NCBI GenBank assembly: GCA_037127315.1
Contig: JBBBDQ010001184.1
Span: 1,098,001 to 1,162,000, forward strand
Direction of reading: 5' to 3'
DNA from: Ascarosepion bandense
Taxonomy: Eukaryota; Mollusca; Cephalopoda; Sepiida; Sepiidae
DNA length: 64,000 nucleotides
Shown: one piece after another, positions 11,690 to 23,393 of the stretch
Layout: each line of letters starts with the position of its first letter
Position numbering within the stretch: the stretch's first letter is position 1
Notes under the pieces: model-generated
Database searches by the model: none
The model's input: only the letters and a program-made list of their open reading frames with translations
Told to the model about the DNA's origin: nothing
Made by a program: the position numbers and the translations under genes

Positions 11690-12000
11690 TTCAAAAAATG
11701 TGCCTTGTGGCGGCACTTGCTGATGAATTCCCTCCTAAGATTCAGTAGCCGGTGTTGGTGGGGGTATTTTAATATTGAAATTTTTCCAGTAAACATAGCA
11801 TCTATCACAAAAATTCCTCGGAATACGGGCTGAACCTATCAGTTTCCAGCTAATTTCAGGATCCAGTCCTTCCTCTTTCATTTTCTAGAATGCCCGCGAA
11901 AAGGCTGCCTGGTACCTCTGACCGGGGTTCGAAAAAGAGTACCTGTGGTTATACAGTCTTAGTTTGAAATGACCGGCGAACATACCGATATAGGTCCGGA
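11690..12000 (-). pseudogene. GIY-YIG endonuclease fragment of a second Penelope-like element
   Basis: Read on the minus strand from about 12000, the translation gives RTYIGMFAGHFKLRLYNH, followed by SRAF, ISWKLIGSARIP and CDRCYVYWKNF down to about 11690. The YIG motif, the arginine and NH about ten residues later, the ISW block and the paired cysteines all fit the GIY-YIG nuclease of Penelope-like elements. It is of another subfamily than the copy at 8.3-9.2 kb (compare IYVGYTKNS). The frame has at least one stop, RT sequence is missing upstream, and the copy is dead. Confidence 0.65.
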
Positions 12001-12279
12001 ATATATATAACACAAATATTTTATGGGACAAAGCGTTAATCAACTATTACCAGAGGATATGGATTTTAAGGAAAGTGTTCAGAGTTAAGAAATAGAACAT
12101 TAATAGTAAATAAACTAAAATACACATTTCAAAACATATTTTAAAGCATCATGTCAGCGATGAATGTTAAAAAACTCGATATATTTAGTTTACCAGTAAT
12201 GAATAGATTAAGTTCTGCGAGAGTTATAGTTGAGAGATAAGAATTTGAACTCTTTATTTCAATTTGCTGAACATATGCA

Positions 12280-12280
<1 letters not shown>

Positions 12281-12331
<51 letters not shown>
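12281..12331. repeat. (TA)n microsatellite
   Basis: Pure alternating TA. Confidence 0.95.
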
Positions 12332-12333
<2 letters not shown>

Positions 12334-12516
12334 AAGTAAAACATTAACCTAAAACTCAAGTTATTTTTAAATAACCTTAACAAATCAAGACTTCCATATG
12401 CATGTCAAGCATTAGACTAATTTTATTCAAAAATTTCTAAACTGTCAGTTGTATTCATAGTGCGATGGAAATATTGTCGTCTAAATGACGCAAAATGAAA
12501 AAAACTTTTCTTCTTC

Positions 12517-14575
12517 TATGTGTCATGTCGCTTCAGGACGTAGGCGAACATGGTCTTCCATGTCTCCCTATCTCTGGTAGCTTTTAGCATGCTTCCTCTT
12601 GTTAACTCACCCAGAATCCGCTATGTCAGCCACCTACTCAGGCCCTTCAAATATATTATCCGCTGTTTTTCCCTGTCTATCTTTTCCTTTATCTAACCTG
12701 TAAGTATCAGATTCCCCAAGCAATGAACTTCAGCTGTATTTTCCTGATGCCCAGTATTAATATGTTTTTCGTTTCCATCCTTTCTTAAACCTCATCATGA
12801 CTCACATGCTCGATCCATGATATCAGCATCATCCTTCTCTAGAAACACATTTCAGTTGCTTCAAGTTTTTCCATTATCTTTGATGATATTGTCGAACATT
12901 CACTGTCATATTGAAGAACAAAAATCACATAGCAATTCAGTGCTCTTATCTTTGTTTCTAGTGAATTTTTCCTCTCACTTAATACTCTGCTCAGCTTCTG
13001 CAATGCGTCTTTAGCCATTCCAATTCGTCTTCGGATCTGTGTTGCACTTTTCGTGCTCCGTTAGAATATTTTTCCAAGTACTTAAATTTTGGTACATGCT
13101 TGGTTTTAGTATCCCCAACCTATATTTGGCATTTTGGGATCCTCTGTTTGCTGATGACCATACATTCGGTCTTCTTGTAGTTTCTTTGTAGTCCTTTTTT
13201 TTTCAACTTTCTTCATCTACCTTTTTAAAAAGTTTTGTAGATTTCTTTCTGTGTCTGAAATCAGCACTATGTCATCTGCGTATTTTTATTGTTCAGATTG
13301 TGAGCGCCGATGACGAACCCTGGCATAACTTCAAGGATCCTCAGAATAGTCTCGCTATACAAGTTAAATAGATCCGTTGGAAGTACACGTACTTGTCTTA
13401 CTACCCTTTCTATATTTATATAGCAGCTGAATTCGTTTCCTGCCCGTATGCAGGAGGTGTGATGCCAGGAGAGGTTCTTGATTACTCTAATGTCCTTGCC
13501 AAATATGTCGAGGTGGTTGAGCATTTCTATCAATTCTTTGTTGCGTACTTTGTCGAACGCCTTAGCATAACCTCCAAAACACAGGTAAACGTGCTTTTTA
13601 TTTGTATCGACCTTTCTCACAGAATCCTAAGCAAAAATATCACATTCCTTGTTCCAGTGTCCTTGAGGAAACCGCAATGTTTTTGTCCTATTTCCGGCCT
13701 GATTCTGTTTCGCGCTCTACTCATAAGGATTTCGTTATTTGGGACATCAAACCGATTGTTCGGTGCAGTTCGCGTTCGATTGCGCGTGGCTTCTCAGGTA
13801 AAGCTATGAAAATTAATTTGCTACGGTCATCTGGTATTACACCACTGTTGTAGATTTCATTTATTATTTATGTAATTTTCTCTATGCTAAAATCTTCTAA
13901 TGCTGTCAGCAACTCTATTACAATGCCGTCTGGTCCAGATGCTTTGTTCTTATTCAGTTTGGCTATTACAGCAGTCACTTCGGATTTTAGTATTTCCGGT
14001 CCGTCAGCATCTTTGTTTACTATCGGTTGGTCTCTCGTGTCGTAAAAAATATCTTTTATATATTCCTCTCACTGCTGGAGTAATTCCTTCAATATGAAAG
14101 TTTCATCCTTAGATTTTATAGATGCTGTTGAGGAGCATGTTCTTTGTCCTGTCAGTTCCCTTATTTGTTTAATGTATTTCTCCTTTATTAGCCTTGCTCA
14201 ATCTCTATACGGCGGCACATTAGTTGTTGAGCCATTCCTCTTTAGCCTGTCTTTACTTGGTCCTTATTTCCTTTTGTAGTTTATTGTATTCAGTTCCATG
14301 TCTTAGCTTAGTTTTTTTGTCTCCTTTGCCTCATGTTACGAATCTTTTCAGTTATCCACTCTTTTTTTCTTCTGTGTCTGATTTCCTCTGGGACCATGTT
14401 GTTTAGTGAAGTCAATAGCGCTTCTTTAAGTGCATGCCATTTCGAATTTCCATTTCTAATTTGTTCTTCGTATTTCTTTCTCACACTGTCAGTGTATTTT
14501 TTCTATAAGTTGAGGGCATTCAGGAGCGTATTGTATTGAGGTCTGGGTGCAGCATTAGGCTTCTCTACAATCTGA
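12517..14575 (-). pseudogene. Non-LTR retrotransposon (LINE) reverse transcriptase, family 1
   Basis: This is a long, decayed LINE RT that would copy its RNA at the target nick. In minus-strand order one sees NKASGPDGIVIELL (about 13945), ALPEKP (about 13800), the YAKAFDKVRNKEL block with the first catalytic aspartate (13560), RVVRQVRVLPTDLFNLYSE (the RGVRQGC/SPDLFN site, 13400), and KYADDIVLI, the catalytic YADD (about 13265-13285), one frame off the preceding ORF. KKTECMVISK, QIRRRIGMAKDALQKLS and EKLEATEMCF then follow, and the protein ends in KRHDT with a stop at 12517-12519. The endonuclease domain is absent, so the copy is 5'-truncated. Frameshifts and stops are frequent. The plus-strand open frames at 13393-14539 are shadows. 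A second piece of the same family is at 27.4-27.9 kb. Confidence 0.9.
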
Positions 14576-14689
14576 AGTAAACCGTTAGTTTGTAGATAAC
14601 TGGAAGGTTAACACTAAAATCTCATTTTAACAAATCCATTTACCAAAATTTCACAAATATATTGAAATAATATCTTGAGTAAATTTACT

Positions 14690-15190
14690 GAATAAAATCA
14701 TCATTAGTTTCAACCATGGCCTCTAGACAATGTCGGATTCCCCTGCATCTCTTCTGAACGGTCTCCTTGTTGGATTTGGTGAACACTGTTATAATACTTA
14801 CTGTCGGTTCATCTTTGGTATTACAAGATGTTTTGTTGGTCCCTTGATCAATTGATTCTCTCAATAATTATAAAGGGGTTGCAGTCTGAGAAGGTTCGTG
14901 GCCAGATGTAAGATATGATGTAGTCGCAGAACATGTCTGGCAGCAATTAGTGGATTTTTCTTCTTTTGTGTCATGGTCTAGAATCTTGTTGTCATCTTCC
15001 AGCTACCATCCTCTTGGACCAAAGTAGTATTTCCTCCCCAAGGAACTTGATGTAGGCTCCTGTATTGAACCTGAAGTAGATAGGAAGAGCAATACAGGCA
15101 TAACGTCACAAACACTATTCATCACTCCAAACACTATTAGACTTATCAAACTCTTTCCAAATCCTTGGAACTGACCTCAGATTGAAACCC
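14690..15190 (-). pseudogene. Tc1-like transposase fragment, C-terminal half (copy A)
   Basis: Minus-strand translation in three frames gives FGVMNSVCDVMP (about 15150), QDSRP close to the conserved QQDSAPCH site (about 14990), LPDMFCDYIISYIWPRTFSDCNPF (about 14880-14950; family form has SPDLNPLDYY), then TKDE and the C-terminal arginine-rich end near 14740. This order is that of IS630/Tc1/mariner superfamily DDE transposases. The last catalytic residues are damaged and the N-terminal DNA-binding part is missing. A second copy of the same family on the plus strand lies at 34.1-34.5 kb and shares a GACCGTTC(A/T)GAAGAGATGCA block. Confidence 0.75.
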
Positions 15191-15199
15191 TGACACACT

Positions 15200-17010
15200 G
15201 AAATGTTCATATTGAGGCTTCCGAAACAAATGCCAAGTAGTACATCATATCGTTTCTAAATTGCTGGTGCAGTGTATTGCCTGATGGCACTATTTTTCTT
15301 ATAGACGGTGGCCAACTGACCCTAATATACTTGCTGTCGACAAAATAATAAAACGAACATGACGGTACTTTAAAATAAAGAATGGCGATAATTTTCCCAT
15401 CGCACCTTGTACTTTTGCTTTCTGCGATCAATGATCAAAATAGATTCGGATGAGTAAATCTAGGAATCTGGGTGACAACCACACATTTTCAAACCTCGGG
15501 AACACGTGCTACAGAATTACAACCACAGAAATGTACCAAATAACCGAAACAACATTGTTTTCAAACTTTTTTAACCAGTAACAGCTAAAATGGATAGCAC
15601 ATGTAACTCGAAGGAAGAATAATGAAATAACGAAAAAGTAGACTATTCACACTACTCCAAATAAAATGTTAGGAAGGAATCTTATATCACTGCTTGAATG
15701 GGCTGTAATATATTCTGGAGTTTATAGGCCTATTTTCCTAAAAAAATTGTTTCAAGTAAATTTCAACCAAAATTAGTAGAAACTACTTGGTCCAGGAATG
15801 CCAAATGTGCCCTAATAAGCAAACGGCTAATATTACCTTTTCCAAACTGTAACAATATCCTTTATAATATACTTGAGTTATAGATGTGTTTAGGAAATAA
15901 GAGTATAAGTCTTTTAAAAATGAAAAGAATCCTTATATTCTATAATATAATCATACAATCTGTTTTCTGTATTTCTTAATTAGCTTTTTACTGGATTTCA
16001 ATTTCTCTTGCGCATTAAAAATATCTGCTTTAAACATTTCAACATTTAGCTTAATTGTTGTTATTCTTATTGTCACTTAAGTATGGTATCGATATCCTGT
16101 CCAACCAATAAAAGTACTTTCGATTCATTTTGTCCAGACACTAAAAGCAAATAGTATTTTATTCGAATGTATCTAATTCATCTGCTATGCTCTTTTTCGA
16201 TGAAAACTTCACATAAACGTTGAGAGGCTTTTAGTGAAACAAAGACTTCAGATGTATGAGGTGGTTGGATGCAGTCATCAATGGAAGTTAACTTGTCATG
16301 ACTTGCTTTTCCAAATATTTTACTTCGAATATATCTTTATGGCAAGGAGGTAAATATATCCTGACAAACTACTTCCCAAAATCTGATCTAAGTAAAAAAA
16401 ACACTAGTTTTTCTTTAAATTCATAGTATTATAAGGTCAGTAACTTTTCAAAATAATCTTAATGTAATAAAAAAAACAACAAATTCAAAATACAGAACCT
16501 TGAGGCAATATTCATTAAAAACTCTAAGCTGTCACTTAATGGAATCAGCTACGAATACTGTAGTTATACTCTGTTTATAAAAATAAGTTTTTTTTCATGA
16601 TTTAATCTGTGCATGACGATGACATTAAAACACAAAAAATTCCATAATGGATAAATTTCACGTTCTAATACAATTTTGTGTTTATTTTTGTTACTAATAC
16701 TTACATCTCTGAAGATGGTCTCGGAAAAAGATGACAAGTACTTTGGAACTTAAGAAATGGAAAATAAAATCAAGTTCAAGGTTAAAGCGCATTTCTTAAA
16801 TCTTTTAGTTAGAATACACGAAAGATTAATCGTAAGTATGAACGGATTTATTAAAATTAAGCAGATATAATGTTTGAATTTGTTTAATCTGACATGCCTA
16901 AAGTAGAATTTGCTGGCTAAAAACACAGATTTTAATTGAGATATAATGTTTAATATGTACAGTAGTGAGTTAACTGTAAGTGTTTTCTTTAACGATGCCA
17001 GGATATTCAG
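15200..17010. other. Unassigned AT-rich sequence
   Basis: No gene, RNA or internal repeat could be supported. The minus-strand open frame at 15207-15431 has no family signature. Confidence 0.4.
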
Positions 17011-17019
17011 ATTGTAAGC

Positions 17020-17870
17020 AGATAGGTATGGTGTTTACCTATGCCGCACGAAGTAACAATGAACTCGAGGCTGAACGGATGTATCAGATTGCGTTTTGAA
17101 ACTGAAGGTAGCGCTTCAACCGACTTTTGCTGCTGTTTATCATTACATTAGTGCCACAGGATCTGTAGCACCAGAAATTATGGATCTAGGATAACAGAGA
17201 TACACTTGTACGGCTGTTCATGAAGAACACATTCTACAGGCTGTCAAAGACGATCCCGGTATCAGCACACGTCAAGAGATCCTAACATGTACATCCATAG
17301 TATCAAATGTAAAGTTCTTCAAGAACAGATCCTCTTTTTCAACATGTGCAGTGTCTTTTGCTCTTTAATCGCTCAACAGGGGAGACCTTTTGAAGATGAT
17401 TTATCATGTTGATCTGTTGTTTAATTATTCAGCTATGTTTATGCATAAGGCAGTATTTGGAAGAGATTGAATAACAAATCTGCACAACAAAAGATTTGTG
17501 AACGGATCGAAATCCCCATTGTAAAATACAGAGTAGACACCAGCATCAGAATTTGTGAGCTGGAATTATACGTAAACTGTACGATAGGTCGATATAGTTT
17601 CCCAGCACTTATTACAAAAGCTGTCTACAGGGACTATTCCGAATATATTTCCAGACTTTTAGAGGATGTACTGCTTTTAATACAAAGACACATGTAGTTC
17701 ATGCTTAATCGGGCTCCAGTTCATTTTAATCACATTGTTGGCTCTGGCTGACATCTAATATAAAGGATGAAGACGTAGTGGGAGACCGGTTTCATGGTCT
17801 GCACGTTCTTCTGATTTTGAGTTTTATCTGTGGGTCTACCAAAAAATTGTTGACGTATTGAGGTACAACA
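17020..17870 (+). pseudogene. Tc1/mariner-superfamily transposase with DUF4817-type N-terminus
   Basis: The start reads MVFTYAARSNNELEAERMYQ (17030-17090), the DUF4817 type of N-terminal helix-turn-helix. ATGSVAPE (about 17150) comes next, followed by HILQAVKDDPGISTRQ (about 17225-17280), a second DNA-binding segment. In the catalytic half, ITNLHN (about 17470) and LNRAPVHFNHIV (about 17710-17740) match the family's NLHN and HDGAPAHFS blocks, so the catalytic HD has become LN. RRSGRPVSW and LWVYQKIV end the match near 17850. Many stops and frame changes are present. The 76-codon frame 17467-17697 is an out-of-frame shadow. It is distinct from the mariner that begins 370 bp downstream. Confidence 0.75.
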
Positions 17871-18099
17871 GTGGCCTTTTAAACATAAGTCTATATGAAC
17901 ATTTTAACTACCTTTGATGTCAGTAACACACCCTTAAAGTTTGTAAAAGTATTTCCGGATTGTATCTTAGATTATACATTTAACAATGTCTACAGTAATA
18001 TTTAAACTTAATTCAAAAACAAAAGATTACGAACCTATGTTTATATTGATTTTTGTCCTTGCTTTGGTCTAAAAAATCTCCCCCAACTTTGTAAAATAT

Positions 18100-19260
18100 T
18101 TTTGATACACCCTATATAACACATTTTTATGAAGCACTAACTTTCAAATGACACGTGGCAAAATTTCGGCTCAATTGAATTATTATTTTACAAATTATAG
18201 CTATTTAATTGAAGCTACTGTTGCAAATTTTCAAAACAATGGAAAAATCTTAATTTTACGTGTTGATAAATCATTGCTTTCTGATCGAAAAATAGTGGTC
18301 AAGCAAAGCAATGGCTTGATAAATGTTATTCATACTCTGGTCCACTGAAAACAAAGGTTAAGAGGTGGTACGCTGACTTTAAACATGGCCGTAGAGACAC
18401 AAATGATGCTGAACGCTCAGGTCGCCCAAAATAGGCAGTTGTCCCGGAAAACACCAAAAAAATCAACAAACCCGTTTGGCCGATCGTAAATTGAAGTTAC
18501 GTTGCATAGAAGAGTAGCTGAACATATCAGAAGGCAATGTATTTACCATCTTGTCAATGAGAAAGCTGTTTTTACAGTGAGTGTCGCGTTTGCTCACAGT
18601 CGATCAAAAACCACAGCGCATCGACGATTCAGAGCGTTGTTTGCAACAGTTTCAAAGCAACAAGAAAGAGTTTTTGTGTAAACATGTAAGAATGGATGAA
18701 ATATGGACCAATCACTTCACTGCGGAGTCAAATTGTCAGTTAGCTGAGGAGACATCAGAAGGTGAAAACCTTTCAAAGCGACCAAAGAGGCAAACATCAG
18801 CAGGCAATGTTTGGGCCTTTGTATTTTGGGATCTGCAAAGTATTTTGTTCGACGATTATTTTAATAAAGAAAGAAACATTAATGGCAAATATTTTATAGC
18901 ATCATTTGTGCGTTTAAAGGAAAACATTGCCAAAAAACGGCCACAAATGAAGCATTAGAAGTTATCTTTCACTAAGACAAAGCACCGTGTCACAAGTCGT
19001 TCGCAATGATAGCAAAACTACGCGAATTGCACTTCGAATTGCTTCCGCATCTACCCTTTTCACCAGATCTGGCTTCAACCGATTACTGGTTGTTTGCAAA
19101 ACTCAAAGATATGCTCTTCGGAAAGAAATACAGTTGCAGTTATTCAAGACCGTTATAAAACCGTAAGTAGCGAGTTAAATCAGTAACGACGAGGAATCGA
19201 AACATACGGAGAAGGAAAAAAGCTGCAACAATCAAAATAAGTGATTTTTACTTTGCTATA
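18100..19260 (+). pseudogene. Mariner-family transposase remnant (copy 2)
   Basis: Start at the ATG at 18239 by alignment with copy 1. Its longest surviving frame (18581-18958) gives LLTVDQKPQRIDDSERCLQ and MDEIWTNHF, with the first catalytic aspartate. Beyond a shift at about 18957, DKAPCHKS (second aspartate, about 18980) and SPDLASTDYW (third aspartate, about 19060-19090) follow. All three DD34D residues are therefore visible, unlike in copy 1, but stops and frameshifts separate them. The conserved C-terminal ITLEGDY block is missing, and the tail degenerates after about 19200. The sequence just upstream (TTTGATACACCCTATAT, about 18097-18113) resembles a mariner inverted-repeat end, but I cannot find a clear partner. 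Confidence 0.9.
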
Positions 19261-19410
19261 CGTAAAGAAACAACATTTATTCTTAAATACTAAAGAATTA
19301 TCAGGATAAGGGGTAAAAAATAAAACCACACCAACAACAGTAGTAGCAACAATAGTAACAGCTTCTTTTGTTCAAACTACAGAAAAAATAATTAAAATAA
19401 TGTAGAAGAA

Positions 19411-20305
19411 ATGAAAACTTCTCCAATTTCTTTCCCTGCTGACGGTTTAGCAGTTGCCATAGCTGAATACGTATGTAATTCAGATGATAACATTACCTTT
19501 AATGTTATTTTAGAAGAGACAAAAAATATTCCAGAGAAGAATGCAACGACTGGTTAGGCATAAAAAAACAAAACTTTTGTTGAGAAAGTTAGTAATAGTA
19601 AAACACAAAACATATACATTTTTCTACTACCGAGAAAACCTAGAGAAATTTGCTTTAAAGAAAAGGTAAAAATTCTGAATAAAATTTCGAATTATTTCAT
19701 TATATCAACGCTGGTTGGAAGTGTATAAATTTGACGAAAAAAAAAAGACGAGGATTTTATCACATATGCTGGAATCGTTAATAAGGAGTGTGAAAAATTC
19801 AAATTAAACGAGGTGACTCCAGATATGTTCAAAGCATTCATTTTGTTCAAAGGTTAACGCGAAACAAGACGCAGAAGGGTGAGAATTCTAAACCAAATGG
19901 AACATAATCAAAAACATTACAAGAAATATCGGACAAATATCAGAGAATCCTAAATCTGATACGCAATAAAGAAGAAACTGAAGAAAAAGAATGTGTATAT
20001 ATAGAATCCAAAGAATTTTACATATCGGAAATGCATTCCCTATTAAAAATTTGATATGCTACAAATGTGGAAAAGTAGGACATAAAAACCAAGTTCTAGA
20101 ATTAAAGCAAAAAAAATTTCTCTCCGCTAAATATTTTGTACACAGCGTTGAGACGAAAAAATAATTACGGAAAATCAAAGAAAATTTGTGCATGTGTATA
20201 TTAATAATGTAAATGTAAAAATGCAGCTAGACATTGGTAGTGACATCAGAATAGTCAACAAAGTCACATGGAAATCCTATATTGTGAAGAATTTAGAAAA
20301 CCTCT
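19411..20305 (+). pseudogene. Ty3/gypsy gag and start of protease (element 1)
   Basis: This is the capsid/nucleocapsid region of a conventional Ty3/gypsy retrotransposon. The frame from the ATG at 19411 starts MKTSPISFPADG. After shifts one sees LLPRKPREI, the conserved DEDFITYAGIVNKECEKFKL block (about 19750-19810), and a nucleocapsid zinc knuckle CYKCGKVGH (about 20058-20084) whose last cysteine is missing. The protease follows with KMQLDIGSDIRIV (about 20218-20260). The family form has DTG, so here the residue after the catalytic aspartate changed from T to I. The protease is broken at about 20305 by a LINE tail and appears to resume as TSDMSGDKLF at about 20905. No 5' LTR was found before 19411. 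Confidence 0.8.
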
Positions 20306-20324
20306 AAATTAAATTAAATTAGCT

Positions 20325-20900
20325 CCTGCTATCCACCTAGGTGTCCTTGACAAAATCCAGCGGAGAATCAGTAATGTGATAGATCAAGACTAGGCAGCTC
20401 AGATACAGTCATTTTCTCACCGGCGCAGTGTGGCTTCCCTCTGTCTCTTCTACAAATACTTTCACTGTTTCTGCTCCGATGAACTTAGCTCACCGGTTTC
20501 CCCCATATATGAATTTACTCGAGCCACAAGATTAGCAACTAGTTCTCACTCTTTTACTGTGGAACAAATAAAATTTCAATGCAAATTCTACTCCAACAGC
20601 TTCTTTTCTCGCACTTCCCGCCTGTGGAATTCTCTTCCATTTACTTGCTTTCTCGACAGCTATAATCTCCAAGCATTTAAATGTAAAGTCAATAGTTGTA
20701 TCCTATCTCACTAACCTGAATCCTCTTTCTCATGCTCTTTTTTCCGTTCATTCCACTGTCATCAGTATTCTCATCCTTCTCTTAGCCACTTCCGGACACC
20801 CCTAAAACCTGTCACTCTTTCTCATTACTTTCCTCCTATATACCTTCCTGCAAAACAGTGGCAGTAAAATGCCTTGCTTGGAGCGATATGGTTATAAAAA
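20325..20900 (+). mobile_element. LINE 3' end (family 2) nested in the gypsy protease
   Basis: The translation DKIQRRISNVIDQD, then (20430-20714) ASLCLFYKYFHC, SRTSRLWNSLPF and AFKCKVNSCIL is the C-terminal tail of a Jockey/CR1-like non-LTR retrotransposon protein. 3' untranslated sequence runs to about 20900, ending in an A-rich stretch. The copy is strongly 5'-truncated, as usual for LINE insertions. Gypsy protease sequence stops at its left edge and seems to resume at its right edge, so it inserted into that element. I did not see a clear target-site duplication. Related copies are at 31.1-31.6, 44.5-45.0 and 54.8-56.2 kb. Confidence 0.85.
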
Positions 20901-20904
20901 AAAA

Positions 20905-21664
20905 CACAAGCGATATGTCAGGTGATAAATTATTTGTTACTAGTCATAACCACTACAAATTTCACGGTTTTTTATTTTAATAATCTGTTGAATAAAATAA
21001 AAAATAAACAGACGAAAAATATTTTCTTTGTTAAAAGAGAATCAAAATGAAAACAGCAAAGAAAAACTCGAAAATATTATTTAAATCACAAAGAATTATT
21101 ATACTTATTTTAAGTACAATAGTACACTCACACATTTTTTATAATAGATAATATATATTTTACAGTAATTCTCTTTTTCTTCTACATTTCCTGTTAGACA
21201 TTTTTTTCATTTATCATGCTTGTTTGTGTGTACGTCGACCGGAGTGTGTGCTTTCATGTCTATTTCAAGTGCGTTACACAGGTAGGCAATACGGTATTAA
21301 TATATAGATTGGTGCAACGTTTTATTTTGTAAGAAGTGGGTAGTACTTGGTTATGAGTTAAAAAGTACTATAAACTTATGCGGTACTGACTGGATGAATT
21401 AATTCGAGTGATTGGTTTCACCTATAAAAATTTATTGCAAAAATATAAGAGGACAAATGACCAGTCAAAACGAAACAGAAAAAAACAATGTGAAAATTTA
21501 TGAGAGAATTAAAAAAGAGGTTTTCCTGGTGTTCCTGGTGTTTGGCCGTTGTTCCAAAATCAAATCAAATAAGTGAAAAAACGGTCGACACCAGTATTTA
21601 ACCCGGAACAAATTGTACCTTTTTTAGCTTTGGGTTCAATCAGCGAATAATTGACCAGAGTTGT
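20905..21664 (+). pseudogene. Gypsy element 1: protease remainder and RT entry
   Basis: TSDMSGDKLF (about 20905) resembles the protease segment expected after the LINE insertion. An unassigned AT-rich stretch fills 20950-21340. At 21380 a GTDWM-like and at 21590 a KRSTPVFNPEQIVPF-like sequence match the pol linker and the very start of RT (family form has KRPVPF). The RT palm with its YVDD-type motif is not present anywhere between here and the RNase H, so an internal deletion removed it. Confidence 0.55.
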
Positions 21665-22130
21665 CAAACACTGTTTGAAGAGATCAAGAAAATATTAACG
21701 CCAGACTTATCATTAATGTATTACGATCAGAAAGTAGGAATCGTATTGGCTTTTTATGATAGTGACTATAGTACAGGACCAGTAATTCTACATAAAGATG
21801 TTGATAGCAACATAATGGCTCTCACACATGCTTCGAGTTTGCTATTACCGACAGAAAAAAATTACAGTCTAGTCAAGAAAGACGCGTTAACAATAATATG
21901 TATAGTGATAAATTTATACACCGAAGGGGTTTTTGTTTACAAACAGACCACAGACGTCTATTATCAATTTTTAGTTAAAAAAAAGAAATTTTAATGCACA
22001 CATTGAATAGACTACAAGGCTGCTGACCATCTTATTAAATTACAGCTTTATTATGGAATACTAAGTGCCTCCAAAATAAGACATGTGAATATTTTATCAG
22101 ATTTTATAACAAAAAGTACTGAAATTTAGA
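21650..22130 (+). pseudogene. Gypsy element 1: RNase H
   Basis: CQTLFEEIKKILTPDLSL (about 21662-21715) is the connection entering RNase H. The open frame 21716-21994 gives the RNase H core: the residues matching family ASEYGIGAV read YSTGPVI, ALTHASSLL matches AYASRSL, PTEKNYSLVKKDALTII matches PAEKNYSQIEKEALAIV with the catalytic E, and VYKQTTDV matches the QTDHKPL site. The first aspartate of the DAS motif reads YDS. The tail HTLNRLQG continues in another frame near 22000. RNase H normally removes the RNA strand of the RNA-DNA hybrid. This copy is damaged but well recognisable. Confidence 0.85.
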
Positions 22131-22489
22131 AGATACTGCGATTGCAGTATTAAAATTGAAATGAAAATTTAAAATATATCATGCAGTACAAAACACAAAG
22201 TAACAATTACCCTAAAGGAAAAAAATAAAAGCAGAACGAGAAACCTTTATTGCGGAAATAAAAACAAACTACTAAAATAATCTAAGAAACATAGACGGTG
22301 TTGAGAACAAAATCTAGCCTTGAACGCTTATTCACTATGTGACAAAGTACTAATGTTTGCACAAGAGTAGTAATACTTATTGTATTACAAAAGCTGATAT
22401 CAAATGAATTTCATAGTGGGTATCCGTGAATGTTAAAGGTGAAATCTCTTATGAAAAGTTATGTATACTAGACCAAAATAGATCAAAAC

Positions 22490-23300
22490 ATTGAAATGTT
22501 AGTGAAACCCTGCATAGACAGAAGAACAGATGGCAGTAAACCCCACAAAGCTTTTACTCAGGCAGTAAAAGCGCCTAATACTAAATTACAACCTTGGTCA
22601 AATAGATATACTTCGTTGTCAAAACTGCAAAAATTTTGCAGCTCCAATAAACTATATTTACTAAGTGGCCCGAAATGTTTAAGTGCAAAGACCAACTTCT
22701 ATGGTTACAGTGAAATTTTTACTTGAACTGTTTGCAAGATATGGTATTCCGGACGACATAGTCTCGGGTAACGGTATATAATTGACTGCTTGCGAACTTA
22801 ATGAATTAATTGATTGCTTACGAATTTAATTTCATAATTGAACATATTACACTCTCGCCATATCACCAAAAGACAAATTGACAAGTTGAGCGGTTTGTAA
22901 GAAAGATTTGAAAAAAGCAAGTAGTGAAAAAGTGAAGAAACACTGCAAAAATTATTGATAGCATACAGGATAGCGCCGAATTCCAATACACCAACACGCA
23001 TGTTACTGGCTTAATCGATGTTCGGAAGAAAAATTAATTCGGTATTCGACAAGTTGTTACCAGGTCAAAAAAGAATAAGAATGGATAACAAAAAAGAGAC
23101 AAGATTTTTCGAAATGGGCGGAAGTGTTTTTCAAGGTAAAGAAAATGAAAAAAGAATGTTGGAAGAGGACGTAATAAGATCCCGAAATGGAAAATGATTT
23201 ATATAGTGAAAGGGAAACAATGAAAAGTGAAGGAAAAGGTTTACTGAAGAAAAGCTTGCAAGAAAGGAAGAACCTATACAAGTACTGCATATTTTGACGT
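22490..23300 (+). pseudogene. Gypsy element 1: integrase
   Basis: The segment joins 3' DNA ends to the host in the intact element. The frame 22496-22726 has APNTKLQPW and PKCLSAKTNFYGYSEIF. The reading then shifts to VKFLLELFARYGIPDD (about 22710-22757), with the second catalytic aspartate region as VSGNG (family form is SDNG). HITLSPYH (about 22840-22865) and VERFV around the expected catalytic glutamate follow. A C-terminal part with LLIAYRIAPNSNTP and FDKLLPGQKRIR-like translation runs to about 23200. The HHCC zinc finger is missing upstream. Order gag-protease-[RT lost]-RNase H-integrase is the normal Ty3/gypsy order, in contrast to the element at 35-40 kb. Confidence 0.85.
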
Positions 23301-23393
23301 ATTAATTATACGGGGTTCACGCATCATTTTTGCCCTAACGTAATTGCTCGGTAATCTCAACTGAAAAAAAAATTTTGTCTAATCACGCATTTT

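Noticed and set aside
13393..14539. Several plus-strand open frames of 60-138 codons
   Set aside because: They are shadows of the minus-strand LINE reverse transcriptase.
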